Source: Anaerolineales bacterium (GTDB lineage: Bacteria; Chloroflexota; Anaerolineae; Anaerolineales; UBA11579). Taken from it: DNA of 64,000 nt. Where the stretch lies: contig JAHCIH010000001.1 of assembly GCA_026129335.1 (NCBI GenBank), positions 156,678 through 220,677 of the forward strand, given 5' to 3'. This document shows positions 16,867 to 24,622 of the stretch, one piece after another. Numbering within the stretch: position 1 is the first letter of the stretch; every line of letters begins with the position of its first letter. The position numbers were made by a program, and so were the translations under genes. The notes beneath the pieces were generated by a model, which ran no database searches, was not told where the DNA came from, and saw nothing but the letters and a program-made list of their open reading frames with translations.

Positions 16867-18594
16867 ATGAAATTCCTTTTTGCCCAAATTCCGCACCTGC
16901 TGGCTGAACGGTCAAACCGTGTGAATGTAGTGGGTTTGCTGCGATTTTTTCTTGTGTTGGTGATCATGATCACCGCCTACAGCGTCATCTTCCATTTCAT
17001 CATGGAATATGAAGGCAGGTCGCAGACCTGGGTAACCGGCTTTTATTGGACACTGACGGTGATGTCCACTCTCGGTTTTGGCGACATCATTTTCCAATCT
17101 GATTTGGGCAAGATCTTTTCTGTCGTTGTTCTGCTGAGTGGGATCGTCTTCCTGCTTATTTTGTTGCCTTTCACGTTCATTGAGCTCTTCTACGAGCCCT
17201 GGATGCGCGCCCAGCAGGCCGCCCGTGCTCCTACTAGCCTGCCGGCCAAAACTTCCGGACATATTATCCTCACTCACTTCGACCCTGTGACCAAGTCGTT
17301 CATCCGCAGGTTGGAGCAATATGGCTTCCCCTATGTCTTGCTGGTCGCCAGCCTCCAGGAGGCGCTGGATCTGCATAACCAAGGGTATAAGATTATGAGG
17401 GGATATTTGGACAATCCCAAGACCTACGATTTTGCGCAAGCTCATCAGGCTCGCCTGGTTGTGGCCACAGCCAGCGATCAGGTTAATGCAAACATTGTCT
17501 CCACGGTACGCGAGGTCTCAGAGACTGTTCCCGTTATTTCAACGGCCAACTTCCACGCCTCAGTCGATATTTTGGAGTTGGCCGGCAGTACGCATGTCTT
17601 GGAGTTGGGCGAAATGATGGGGCAGGCCTTGGCCCGGCGCGTGCTCGACAACGAGCGCCTCACCCACCCAATCGGTCAATTTGGCGAGCTAATCATTGCT
17701 GAGGCCATGGTGCGCAATACCTCGCTCGTCGGCCAAACCCTCAAAGAAAGCCGCCTGCGCGAGCTGGCCGGAATCAATGTCCTTGGCATCTGGCAGGATG
17801 GTGTCTTTCAGCCCACACAGCCCGAGACAGCCATCGCCGAAGACACTGTTCTGGTTATCGCAGGCTCTGAGGATCAGATCGCTCAGTACAACGAGGTGTA
17901 CCACACCACCAACCAGGTGAATGGCCCTATCGTGATTATTGGCGGCGGTCGGGTTGGCCGCGCAGCTGCCCAGGCGCTGGCCGTCCGCAACATGGATTAT
18001 CGTATCATTGAGAAGGATCCGGCGCGCATTCGCAACTCACAGAAGTACATTCTGGGAGACGCGGCTGAAATTGAATTGCTGGTTGAAGCTGGCATTCACC
18101 AAACCCCCGCGGTGATCATCACCACCCACGATGACGACATGAATATTTATTTGACAATCTACTGCCGCCGGTTGCGCCCGGATGTCCAAATTGTCTCCCG
18201 CGCCAACTTGGAACGCAACGACGCCACGTTGCATCGCGCTGGCGCGGATTTCGTCCTCTCCTATGCTTCCACCGGCGCCAACACCATGATTAACTTGATC
18301 AGCCGGGAGAATATTTTGATGGTCGCGGAGGGTTTGGATATCTTTGAAGTCGATACGCCTGATTCGCTGGTAGGCCAAACCTTGGCAGAAGCAGACATTC
18401 GCCGCAAGACCGGCTGTACCGTTGTTGGCTTGCAAAACGATAGCCAGCTACAAACAACGCCAGACCCTTTCAGCCCGCTGCAGCGCAACGATCATTTGGT
18501 GCTGATAGGTTCGCCCGAGGCCGAAAAACGCTTCCGCAAACTTTACGGCGCTGAAAGCAAGTTGATAGAAGCAAAGAAAAAGCCGGTCATTTGA
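16867..18594 (+). CDS. Potassium channel with two TrkA/RCK modules
   Basis: 575 residues. Two membrane helices (about 22-45 and 84-108) flank a pore loop with selectivity filter TLGFGD at 68-73, a variant of TVGYGD. The cytosolic part has a first degenerate TrkA-N region from about 130 (GHIILTHFDPVTKSFIRRL), a TrkA-C region near 277-340, a second TrkA-N with an intact GGGRVGRAAAQAL at about 358, and a second TrkA-C to the end. It would gate potassium flow in response to nucleotide or ion binding. There is no clear ribosome binding site. Confidence 0.88.
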   Translation: MKFLFAQIPHLLAERSNRVNVVGLLRFFLVLVIMITAYSVIFHFIMEYEGRSQTWVTGFYWTLTVMSTLGFGDIIFQSDLGKIFSVVVLLSGIVFLLILLPFTFIELFYEPWMRAQQAARAPTSLPAKTSGHIILTHFDPVTKSFIRRLEQYGFPYVLLVASLQEALDLHNQGYKIMRGYLDNPKTYDFAQAHQARLVVATASDQVNANIVSTVREVSETVPVISTANFHASVDILELAGSTHVLELGEMMGQALARRVLDNERLTHPIGQFGELIIAEAMVRNTSLVGQTLKESRLRELAGINVLGIWQDGVFQPTQPETAIAEDTVLVIAGSEDQIAQYNEVYHTTNQVNGPIVIIGGGRVGRAAAQALAVRNMDYRIIEKDPARIRNSQKYILGDAAEIELLVEAGIHQTPAVIITTHDDDMNIYLTIYCRRLRPDVQIVSRANLERNDATLHRAGADFVLSYASTGANTMINLISRENILMVAEGLDIFEVDTPDSLVGQTLAEADIRRKTGCTVVGLQNDSQLQTTPDPFSPLQRNDHLVLIGSPEAEKRFRKLYGAESKLIEAKKKPVI

Positions 18595-18606
18595 CCGGCT
18601 TTCTTG
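18580..18606. terminator. Shared bidirectional terminator
   Basis: Stem AAGCCGGTCA / TGACCGGCTT overlaps the channel stop codon and has T-rich tails on both sides, so it serves both the channel and the convergent universal stress gene. Confidence 0.85.
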
Positions 18607-18611
18607 CAAAG

Positions 18612-19085
18612 CTATTCGTCCTTCTGCGCGCGGATCAGCAGCAGCGGCCGGTCCACCTTTTGCAGCACGCCGTTGGTCACACTGCCGTAGAACACACGCT
18701 CCAGGCCGCTGCGGCCGTGGCTGCTCATCGCGATCAGGTCGGCGTTCTGGTCTTCGGCGGACTGCACGATGCTGCTCACCGGGTCGCCGCGCATCACCAC
18801 CGTTTCCGTATTGATCTTCTGCTTGCTCAGCGAGTCGGCCTGTGCCTTGAGGTACTTGGCGGCTTCCTTCTCCGCGTCCTGCAGGCTTTTCCAATACAGC
18901 TCCAGTTCCTGCGGTGCGGGGGTGGCTGCCATGCTCAGGCCCGGCGTGAAAGGCACCATGCCCGGCTCCACCACGTAGAGCAGGATCAGCGTGGCGCCTT
19001 CTTTCGCGGCCAGGTTCTGCGCGTGCGGCAGGATGCGCTCAGCCCGTTTGGAGCCGTCCAGGGGAACCAAAATTCGTTTGTACAT
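18612..19085 (-). CDS. Universal stress protein, UspA family
   Basis: 157 residues from the ATG at 19085, which has a GAGGAGG site 5 bases upstream; the frame extends 12 codons further but without a site. It opens with MYKRILVPLDGSKRAERILP and carries the ATP-binding pattern G-x2-G-x9-G-S at SSHGRSGLERVFYGSVTNG near residue 125. It is a single Usp domain with an inserted helical segment in the middle. It is convergent with the potassium channel gene. Confidence 0.9.
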   Translation of the reverse strand: MYKRILVPLDGSKRAERILPHAQNLAAKEGATLILLYVVEPGMVPFTPGLSMAATPAPQELELYWKSLQDAEKEAAKYLKAQADSLSKQKINTETVVMRGDPVSSIVQSAEDQNADLIAMSSHGRSGLERVFYGSVTNGVLQKVDRPLLLIRAQKDE

Positions 19086-19102
19086 TCTGCCCTCCTCTCT
19101 AT

Positions 19103-19133
19103 AAAAGAAAACGCCCGCCAATTGGCGGGCGTT
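19103..19133 (-). terminator. Terminator of the 19137 gene
   Basis: AACGCCCGCCAATTGGCGGGCGTT is nearly fully self-complementary (AACGCCCGCC / GGCGGGCGTT around AATT) and is followed on the minus strand by TTTCTTTT. It lies between the NAD(P)-binding gene and the stress gene, so the latter needs its own promoter or read-through. Confidence 0.8.
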
Positions 19134-19136
19134 ACT

Positions 19137-20822
19137 CTAGCGTTTGCCGCGGCGGCCCTCGTCCTCATGGATCGAGACCCAGGCCACGATTTCGCCGATG
19201 TTGAAGCTCTCGCTGGTTTGCCACTGGCGCAGTTCCGGGTAGCCACGGTCGGCGCGTGAGGAACTGTCGCCGGAGAGGCCGTCTTTCAGCATGGCGCGGA
19301 TGCCCGCCAGCCGGGTTTGCCAGCGTTCCATGTTGGCCGCGGTCAGGTCCACCCAGCCCTGCTCCACATTGTCCGATTTCAGCACCGGGCCTCGCAGCAT
19401 GCGTTTGCCATCGGGCAGCACGATGGGCAGGCCGATGGAGATGATCTTCTGGCGCAGGGCGGCGTCTTCCGTCACCAGCGCCTCCAGCTTGGCGGCCATC
19501 TCTTTCGGCTTGTCGGCCAGCGCCTCGCTCAAGGTGGCGTAGACCTGCTTGAGCAGGAAGGATTCGTAGAGCAGCTTGGACATGCGCGGCGGGCCGAGGA
19601 TCTCGAAGGCCACCGATTCGCCGTGCTCGGCGCCCAACTGGCGCAGGCGCTCCAGCGCCGCCTCGCGCAGCACGCCGGCGCGGAAGGTGGGGCCCATCAC
19701 CGCGCCGTCCAGCGCGCCGACGATGTCGCGGCCGGTGTTGCCGCCCAATATCTCGCGGGTCACATTCTGGGCGATCTCCTCCGGAGTGACGAATTCCATC
19801 TGGCCCAGCGAGGTGATCGCGGCGAAGTCGCCGGCGGCGAACAGGCCGTTCTCGCCGGTGTTGATGTACACCGCCTCGAGCACGTCGCCGGTCGCCGCGC
19901 CGAACTCGCCGTGCGCGGCCAGGTTGGCCGCGTCGTCCATCGCCACGGCCTGCTCCGGCGGGCAGTCGTAGAGCAGCACGTCCTGCCCGCCGCGGCGGAT
20001 CGGCCCGTAGCCGATCTCCTTCCAGGCGATCAGCGCCGAGGGCTTTACTTCCTTGACCACTTGCGGGCCGCCGGGGGTGCGCGCCATCAGGAAGGTCAGC
20101 AGAGTCTGCGCGCCGGCCAGGGCCGCTTTGGACATCAGCACCCGCGAGGGCTTTTCTTCGCCATGTGTATAAGGGATGTTCAGGCCCATGCCGCCGGTGC
20201 CGCTGGTGCCCACCTTCACGTAGGCCTGCGTGCCTGCCGCCAGCATCGCCTCGTGCAGGATCTGCACGTGGCGCACCAGCTGCGGGATGTACAGCGCCGC
20301 CAACAACTGCTCGACTTCGTCGGGCCAGTTGGTGGCGGCGTCTTCTTTGGCGATCAGACCCTGCAGTTTGCCGGCCGCGGCGTAAATATTCTGGTAGGCC
20401 ACCGCGGTGGAGGTGTTGATGCAGTCGACCACGATATGGCTGGGCGAACCATCCAGACTTGGCGCGGCGCCCTGGATGATCTGGTAGAGCAGCGAGGCGG
20501 AAAGTACCTCGGGGGTTAGCTCGTCGACAATGTCGGCGACCAGGCGGCGGCGTTTCTCGGGGTCGGCCAGCACCGCCGCACGGGAGGGCGAGTCCGTGAG
20601 CCATTCGGCGCGCACGAAAATGTCGCCCCACACGGGGAAGAATTGGGTCGTACTGTCGGGGAATTCGGCCTTTAGTTCAGCGACGGCCTGCTCGGCTTCC
20701 GCCTTGTGCAGCGAACTGACCAGCAGCCTGGCCGGCTCATGGGCCAGCAGTTCGCGGCACACCGCGCGGCCGACCAAGCCGAAACCTCCCAGTACGAGGG
20801 CATTCTTTCCACGTATATCCAT
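19137..20822 (-). CDS. Large NAD(P)-binding Rossmann protein, SDR-like
   Basis: 561 residues. The N-terminus MDIRGKNALVLGGFGLVGRAV has the GxxGxxG dinucleotide loop of short-chain dehydrogenases, but the protein is about twice the size of a classical SDR and has no obvious YxxxK near the expected place. Later segments include VKVGTSGTGGMGLNIPYTHG near 205 and AVMGPTFRAGVLREAAL near 365. I do not recognise the function. A GGAG site precedes the ATG, and a terminator follows directly. It appears to be a single-gene unit. Confidence 0.6.
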   Translation of the reverse strand: MDIRGKNALVLGGFGLVGRAVCRELLAHEPARLLVSSLHKAEAEQAVAELKAEFPDSTTQFFPVWGDIFVRAEWLTDSPSRAAVLADPEKRRRLVADIVDELTPEVLSASLLYQIIQGAAPSLDGSPSHIVVDCINTSTAVAYQNIYAAAGKLQGLIAKEDAATNWPDEVEQLLAALYIPQLVRHVQILHEAMLAAGTQAYVKVGTSGTGGMGLNIPYTHGEEKPSRVLMSKAALAGAQTLLTFLMARTPGGPQVVKEVKPSALIAWKEIGYGPIRRGGQDVLLYDCPPEQAVAMDDAANLAAHGEFGAATGDVLEAVYINTGENGLFAAGDFAAITSLGQMEFVTPEEIAQNVTREILGGNTGRDIVGALDGAVMGPTFRAGVLREAALERLRQLGAEHGESVAFEILGPPRMSKLLYESFLLKQVYATLSEALADKPKEMAAKLEALVTEDAALRQKIISIGLPIVLPDGKRMLRGPVLKSDNVEQGWVDLTAANMERWQTRLAGIRAMLKDGLSGDSSSRADRGYPELRQWQTSESFNIGEIVAWVSIHEDEGRRGKR

Positions 20823-20853
20823 TCACACTCTCCATTATTTTTCGGGGTAGTTG

Positions 20854-20873
20854 GGGCGCACGGCCGTGCGCCC
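20854..20873. repeat. Family A palindrome (core variant)
   Basis: Perfect 20-bp palindrome GGGCGCACGGCCGTGCGCCC, the same core as the copy at 40863-40889. The outer arm is altered to GTAGTTGG on the left. Confidence 0.7.
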
Positions 20874-20913
20874 GGCCCAAGGATACCGCGATTGAATCCC
20901 CTGCGCAAAGATG

Positions 20914-20946
20914 AAAAGCGGCGCACCCTACGGGGGGCGCCGCTTT
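20914..20946 (-). terminator. Terminator after the PadR-HAAS operon
   Basis: On the minus strand AAAGCGGCGCC and GGTGCGCCGCTTTT form an 11-bp stem around CCCCGTAGG, followed by TTTT. It closes the operon after the decayed third HAAS copy. Confidence 0.6.
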
Positions 20947-21084
20947 ACTTGGACAACCCTGGCTTGCTCCTGCTCCCAGGCCGTCCTGCAGCGCGCTGCG
21001 CAGTTCCAGCTGCACATCTTCGCGACAAGTTTCGGGCAGCAGGCGGCCTACTTCGGCCATATAGCGGTCTATCAGATTGCTTAT
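20947..21084 (-). pseudogene. Remnant of a third HAAS-domain gene
   Basis: On the minus strand directly after the second HAAS gene the frame reads ISNLIDRYMAEVGRLLP and then CREDVQLELRSALQD, matching the N-terminal HAAS segment of the two upstream paralogues (ERYIHEVGAHLP..DVQLELRSLLQD and DRYLAAVGMHLP..DVQLELRSAIQD). Only about 42 codons resemble the family. The expected overlap ATGA at the upstream stop is ATAA, so the start codon is ATA. The rest of the gene has been deleted. Confidence 0.7.
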
Positions 21085-22061
21085 TTCTCTCCTTCATTCA
21101 ACAGGCCGCGCAGCGATTGGTTGGCCCGCCATAGTTTGTACAACCGTGCAGAAGCATCCACCAACAGGATGAGGAAAGTGACGATGAAACTGATCATCAG
21201 GGTCTGCTCCAGCACTCCCGCGCCGGCCCGGCCGGCCAGGTTGGCGGTGATGCGGCCCACCAGGGCCACAGAGCCGAAGGCAAACAGGACGTCGGCGGCA
21301 CGCAAGGCCTTGTTCCAGCGCCGGCGGATCAAAGCCATCACGCCGACGACCACCTCGCCAGACCACACAATGGTGAACCACAGCTTGTGCGCGCCGAGCT
21401 GGCCCACAATCGCCGGGATGATGTCGAAGTCCGGCGGCAGCAGGTCAAGGTCCGGCATGCCGGGCGACCAATCCGGGAAGAAGTTCACCAGCGCGATAAA
21501 GATGATCAGGAAGAAAACCTCAACCACCTTGTCAAAGATGTTGACCCGCTGCGGGTCTGGCTGCACTTCCGGCAAGCTTTGCGGGTCCCAGTCGTCTTCG
21601 GCCAGGTTGATGTTTAACACCCGGCGCTCGATGAGCGCGAAGATCAGCGTGATGATGCCGAAAGAGGCGAAGAGCGTGCTGAAGAAATTGCTCAGCACGT
21701 TCCCTGCGCTGAAAGGCGTTTGCCCGCCGGTCACCAGTGCCGCGGCCAGGCCGATCAGGTGCAGGGCGGTGATGATCGTGCCTGAAACGCGCAGCACCAT
21801 GTAGTAGTAGGGCATGGTTTGCGGGCCGATCAGATAGCTGTTGCTGCCGTAGCTCAGCGCGATCGCTTCCGGGCGGCCAAACTCCCTCAGCAACTCCACC
21901 ACTGCGGGATGGTCTTCCGGCTTGTCTGCGTCCAGCCCGCGCTCTTCCAGGGCGTCCTGGATGGCGCTGCGCAGCTCCAGCTGCACATCCGCGCGGGTTT
22001 TGCTTGGCAGGTGCATACCCACCGCTGCCAGATAGCGGTCGATCAACTTGGATGGTTTCAT
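21081..22061 (-). CDS. HAAS-domain membrane protein (copy 2)
   Basis: 326 residues from the ATG at 22061, which overlaps the previous stop as ATGA. Residues 1-60 are a HAAS (permease-prefix) helical domain with DVQLELRSAIQDALEERGLD. The rest has about seven hydrophobic segments (near 80-100, 110-135, 185-205, 225-245, 255-275, 285-310). HAAS domains are usually found next to PadR regulators and are thought to be sensed or controlled by them; the biochemical role is unknown. It is about 30% similar by eye to the next gene, so it is an older tandem duplicate. Confidence 0.8.
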   Translation of the reverse strand: MKPSKLIDRYLAAVGMHLPSKTRADVQLELRSAIQDALEERGLDADKPEDHPAVVELLREFGRPEAIALSYGSNSYLIGPQTMPYYYMVLRVSGTIITALHLIGLAAALVTGGQTPFSAGNVLSNFFSTLFASFGIITLIFALIERRVLNINLAEDDWDPQSLPEVQPDPQRVNIFDKVVEVFFLIIFIALVNFFPDWSPGMPDLDLLPPDFDIIPAIVGQLGAHKLWFTIVWSGEVVVGVMALIRRRWNKALRAADVLFAFGSVALVGRITANLAGRAGAGVLEQTLMISFIVTFLILLVDASARLYKLWRANQSLRGLLNEGEK

Positions 22062-23032
22062 TTGTTCTCCGTAGTACTCGGAACCCCGAGAGGATTGTTC
22101 GCTTTGCCGCTCAGCAGGCGATAAAGCTGCCAGCCCGCCTCCAGCAGGGCAATGCCCAGCACGATCCACAAAGCGAATTTGGCAATGCCATCAACGATCG
22201 CCAGCTTGGCGATTGCCGGGCTCTGCACGATGGTGTAGAGCACATAGATGGAGGCCAGCGAAAGTGCGAATTCCACAACGCGCAGGCGGCTCGTCCAGCG
22301 ACCTGCTCGGTAGACCAGGGCTTTCAGCGCTACTTCACTGACCCATAGCGCGCTTAGCCAGGGCAGATAAGCCAGGAACTGGTCGCTGAGCATGGGTACT
22401 ACGCCAATCCCGTTGTCGTGCCAGCCCACGATGCCGATCCACTGCGGCGCAAAGTTGAACACCAGCAGTGCAGCGATCGTGAAGAAGATGCCCACCAGCA
22501 GCTCTGTGCGATTGATCCGCTCGGTGTCCTTGATTGCCGGCAGCTTGTGCGGGTCCCAGTCTGCGCCGGCTTTGGCCGGTTTGATCCAGCCCAGGCCCTC
22601 CATCAGGTAAAAGGCGAAAGCGACAGCGCCGAAGTTGAGCAACATGGCCTGCGCGTACGAGCCGAGGAACCCGCCCAACTCCGTCAGGTTGATGCCGGGC
22701 TGGTTGAGGCGCAGGCCCAGCCCAACCAGAAAGACCACGGTGATCACGCTGGCGACGATGCTGTAGCTGAGCCGGAAGGCGGGGAAAGCCACCGGGCTGA
22801 CCAACTGCTGCTCTGTGTGATAGCGAGCAGCCAGCTCCTCAGGGTGGCCATATTCTTTGAGCAGCTCGGCGACGCCGCCAGCGTCGCCGGCTTTGTCGGC
22901 GTCCAGGCCGCGGGCGGACAGCTCGTCTTGCAGCAGGCTGCGCAGCTCCAGCTGCACATCCTGGCGGCTGCGCCGCGGCAAGTGGGCGCCCACTTCATGG
23001 ATGTAGCGTTCAAGCAAATTCTGATCGTTCAT
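22058..23032 (-). CDS. HAAS-domain membrane protein (copy 1)
   Basis: 324 residues from the ATG at 23032, which overlaps the PadR stop codon (ATGA). Residues 1-60 form the HAAS domain (LLERYIHEVGAHLP, DVQLELRSLLQDELSARGLD), and the remainder has about seven hydrophobic segments. An intervening soluble segment (about 150-170, KAGADWDPHKLPAIKDTERI) is shared in position with copy 2, where it reads EDDWDPQSLPEVQPDPQRV. The two copies therefore have the same domain order. The PadR gene, this gene and copy 2 are linked by start-stop overlaps and act as one unit. Confidence 0.8.
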   Translation of the reverse strand: MNDQNLLERYIHEVGAHLPRRSRQDVQLELRSLLQDELSARGLDADKAGDAGGVAELLKEYGHPEELAARYHTEQQLVSPVAFPAFRLSYSIVASVITVVFLVGLGLRLNQPGINLTELGGFLGSYAQAMLLNFGAVAFAFYLMEGLGWIKPAKAGADWDPHKLPAIKDTERINRTELLVGIFFTIAALLVFNFAPQWIGIVGWHDNGIGVVPMLSDQFLAYLPWLSALWVSEVALKALVYRAGRWTSRLRVVEFALSLASIYVLYTIVQSPAIAKLAIVDGIAKFALWIVLGIALLEAGWQLYRLLSGKANNPLGVPSTTENK

Positions 23033-23385
23033 TTCTTCTCTTCCTTCAGCAGGCCGCGCAGCGCACGGCTGAGCGCCTGCCATTCTTGACCCAGGTCGGC
23101 CAGCGCCTCGCGCCCTTGCGGGCTGATGCGGTAGTAGCGCCGCGGGCGGGCCTCGCTAGCCAGTTCCCACTCGCTTTCCAGCAAGCCCTGCGCCTCCAAG
23201 CGGCGCAGCAGCGGATACAGGGTGCCCTCGGGGATGTCCAGCGCCTGGGCGGCCAGCTGCTGTTTGAGCGAGTAGCCGTATTGCCGCTCATGCAACTGGC
23301 TGAGCACCGCCAACACCAGGGCGCCGCGGCGCAGTTCGCCGGTCAGCGCTTCGAGCAGGGCGGGGTATTCCTCTTGTGTTACCAT
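23029..23385 (-). CDS. PadR-family transcriptional regulator
   Basis: 118 residues, almost only the winged-helix domain: YGYSLKQQLAAQALDIPEGTLYPLLRRLEAQGLLESEWE near residues 36-74 holds the recognition helix and wing, followed by the dimer helix. PadR proteins repress their own operon. The ATG has no ribosome binding site; its promoter lies directly in front and contains an inverted repeat suitable as an operator. The stop codon overlaps the start of HAAS copy 1. Confidence 0.9.
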   Translation of the reverse strand: MVTQEEYPALLEALTGELRRGALVLAVLSQLHERQYGYSLKQQLAAQALDIPEGTLYPLLRRLEAQGLLESEWELASEARPRRYYRISPQGREALADLGQEWQALSRALRGLLKEEKK

Positions 23386-23422
23386 GTTGGATACTATACT
23401 GTATATTGCATAGTATTGTCAA
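23386..23422 (-). promoter_or_regulatory. PadR promoter with operator-like inverted repeat
   Basis: TTGACA at 23422..23417 and TATAGT at 23398..23393 are 18 bases apart, and the -10 element ends 7 bases before the PadR ATG, so the message is probably leaderless. ATACTAT and ATAGTAT at 23391-23397 and 23410-23416 are inverted repeats 12 bases apart that cover the -10 region, a natural site for PadR autorepression. Confidence 0.7.
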
Positions 23423-23457
23423 GAAAAAGTAACCGCAGTTTTTTGGGCTGCGGTTAC
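23421..23457 (-). terminator. Terminator of the 23470 SDR gene
   Basis: Stem GTAACCGCAG / CTGCGGTTAC followed by CTTTTTC on the minus strand. It runs directly into the -35 of the PadR promoter. Confidence 0.85.
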
Positions 23458-23469
23458 TTTCGTCTGACG

Positions 23470-24270
23470 CTAGCCCAGCATGCGCTGCATCTGCTTCTGG
23501 ATGAAGCGGGTCGCCGCCCGCGGGTTGAGCCGGTAGAACAGGTTCATCATCTTCGAGTCGCGGCCCACGAAGGCCTGGAACTTGGCCTTCTCCATCGCGG
23601 CGATGATCTCCGCCGCGGCATCCGCCGCCGAGGCCATCGGCAGGCCCGAGGACTCGGCATCCGCCCCGCCCATTTCCACGCCGGAGTTCTTGCCGATGTC
23701 CGTGGCCGTGGCCCCCGGGAAGGCGACGCTGACGCCCACGTTGCTGCCCAGCAGCTCGGCGTAGAGGCCCTCGGAGAGCAGCTTGACCGCCGCCTTGGTC
23801 GCCCCGTACAGCGTTTGGCCGGGGAAGGGGAAGAAGCCGCCCATGCTGGAGACATTGACGATGTGCGCCTCGGGCCGCTTGAGCAGCTCCGGCAGGAAGC
23901 TTTTGATCATGTAAATCTGGCTGTAGAGGTTGACGTGGATCACCCGCTCGATGTCCTTGTAGTCCAGCTCGTTGAAGGGCACGAAGGGCTGGATAATGCC
24001 GGCGTTGTTGATCACGCCGTCCACCGCGCCCTGGGCGGCGATGACCTGCGCGGGCAGCGCCGCCACCTTGGCGCGGTCGCTGAGGTCCAGCACATGGGTC
24101 GAGACGCGCTCCGCCGCCTCGCCGGCCAGCGCCTGCGTCTCGCGCAGCCCGGCTTCGTTGATGTCGGCGGCGGCCACCCGCGCGCCGCGGGCCAGCAGCC
24201 CCAGGGTCAGCGCCCGGCCGATGCCGGCGCCCGCCCCGGTGACCACGATCACTTTGTCTTGTACTTTCAT
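23470..24270 (-). CDS. Short-chain dehydrogenase/reductase (classical SDR)
   Basis: 266 residues from the ATG at 24270, which has AAGGAA 6 bases upstream; the frame is open 20 codons further without a site. Cofactor loop TGAGAGIG at about 12-19, NNAG near 90, and the catalytic triad with VSSMGGFFPFPGQTLYGATK, where Ser, Tyr and Lys fall near 137, 150 and 154. It is a generic SDR of the acyl-ketone or alcohol type; the substrate is unknown. The C-terminus contains a basic stretch (LNPRAATRFIQKQMQRM) that could contact the membrane. It is a single-gene unit. Confidence 0.88.
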   Translation of the reverse strand: MKVQDKVIVVTGAGAGIGRALTLGLLARGARVAAADINEAGLRETQALAGEAAERVSTHVLDLSDRAKVAALPAQVIAAQGAVDGVINNAGIIQPFVPFNELDYKDIERVIHVNLYSQIYMIKSFLPELLKRPEAHIVNVSSMGGFFPFPGQTLYGATKAAVKLLSEGLYAELLGSNVGVSVAFPGATATDIGKNSGVEMGGADAESSGLPMASAADAAAEIIAAMEKAKFQAFVGRDSKMMNLFYRLNPRAATRFIQKQMQRMLG

Positions 24271-24390
24271 GGCTATTCCTTTGATAAAGGCTGTTTTGTT
24301 GATTCTAGCGGCGCGAGCCGCCGGGCGCATGGGGCGAATGTCCCCTGAAAAGTATTAATCATCATGATTGCACAGGGGTGGGTCTACATA

Positions 24391-24600
24391 GTGATCCTTT
24401 GCTGCGCTCAGGATGAAGAGGGTGGCAGGTAGGGTGGTGGGTTACCCCGCCCCGTGGGCGCGCGCCAGAGCGCGAAGCCGTGGTACGGGCGTAGCATGCT
24501 ACGCCCCTACGCGCAATGTTGTCCACCAGAGCGTTTATCGGAAATTGTGTGCATGGTGATCCTTTGATGCGCTCCGGGATGAAGTGGGTGGCAGGTAGGG
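24391..24600. repeat. Direct repeat pair in the non-coding interval
   Basis: A 44-base segment beginning GTGATCCTTTG and ending GGGTGGCAGGTAGGG occurs at 24391-24434 and again at 24556-24600 with about four differences. The second copy runs into a Family A palindrome, and another Family A copy lies between them. The interval 24271-24618 holds no gene. Confidence 0.75.
24483..24510. repeat. Family A palindrome
   Basis: A 28-bp palindrome with the core GGGCGTAGCATGCTACGCCC, a right arm CCCCTAC and a left arm GTACGGGC. Confidence 0.8.
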
Positions 24601-24622
24601 GCGGTTTGCAAACCGCCCCTAC
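24595..24622. repeat. Family A palindrome supplying a stop codon
   Basis: A perfect 28-bp palindrome with GTAGGGGCGG arms and a TTTGCAAA centre. On the minus strand its CTAC end provides the TAG stop codon of the RepA-like gene (24619-24621). Confidence 0.85.
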
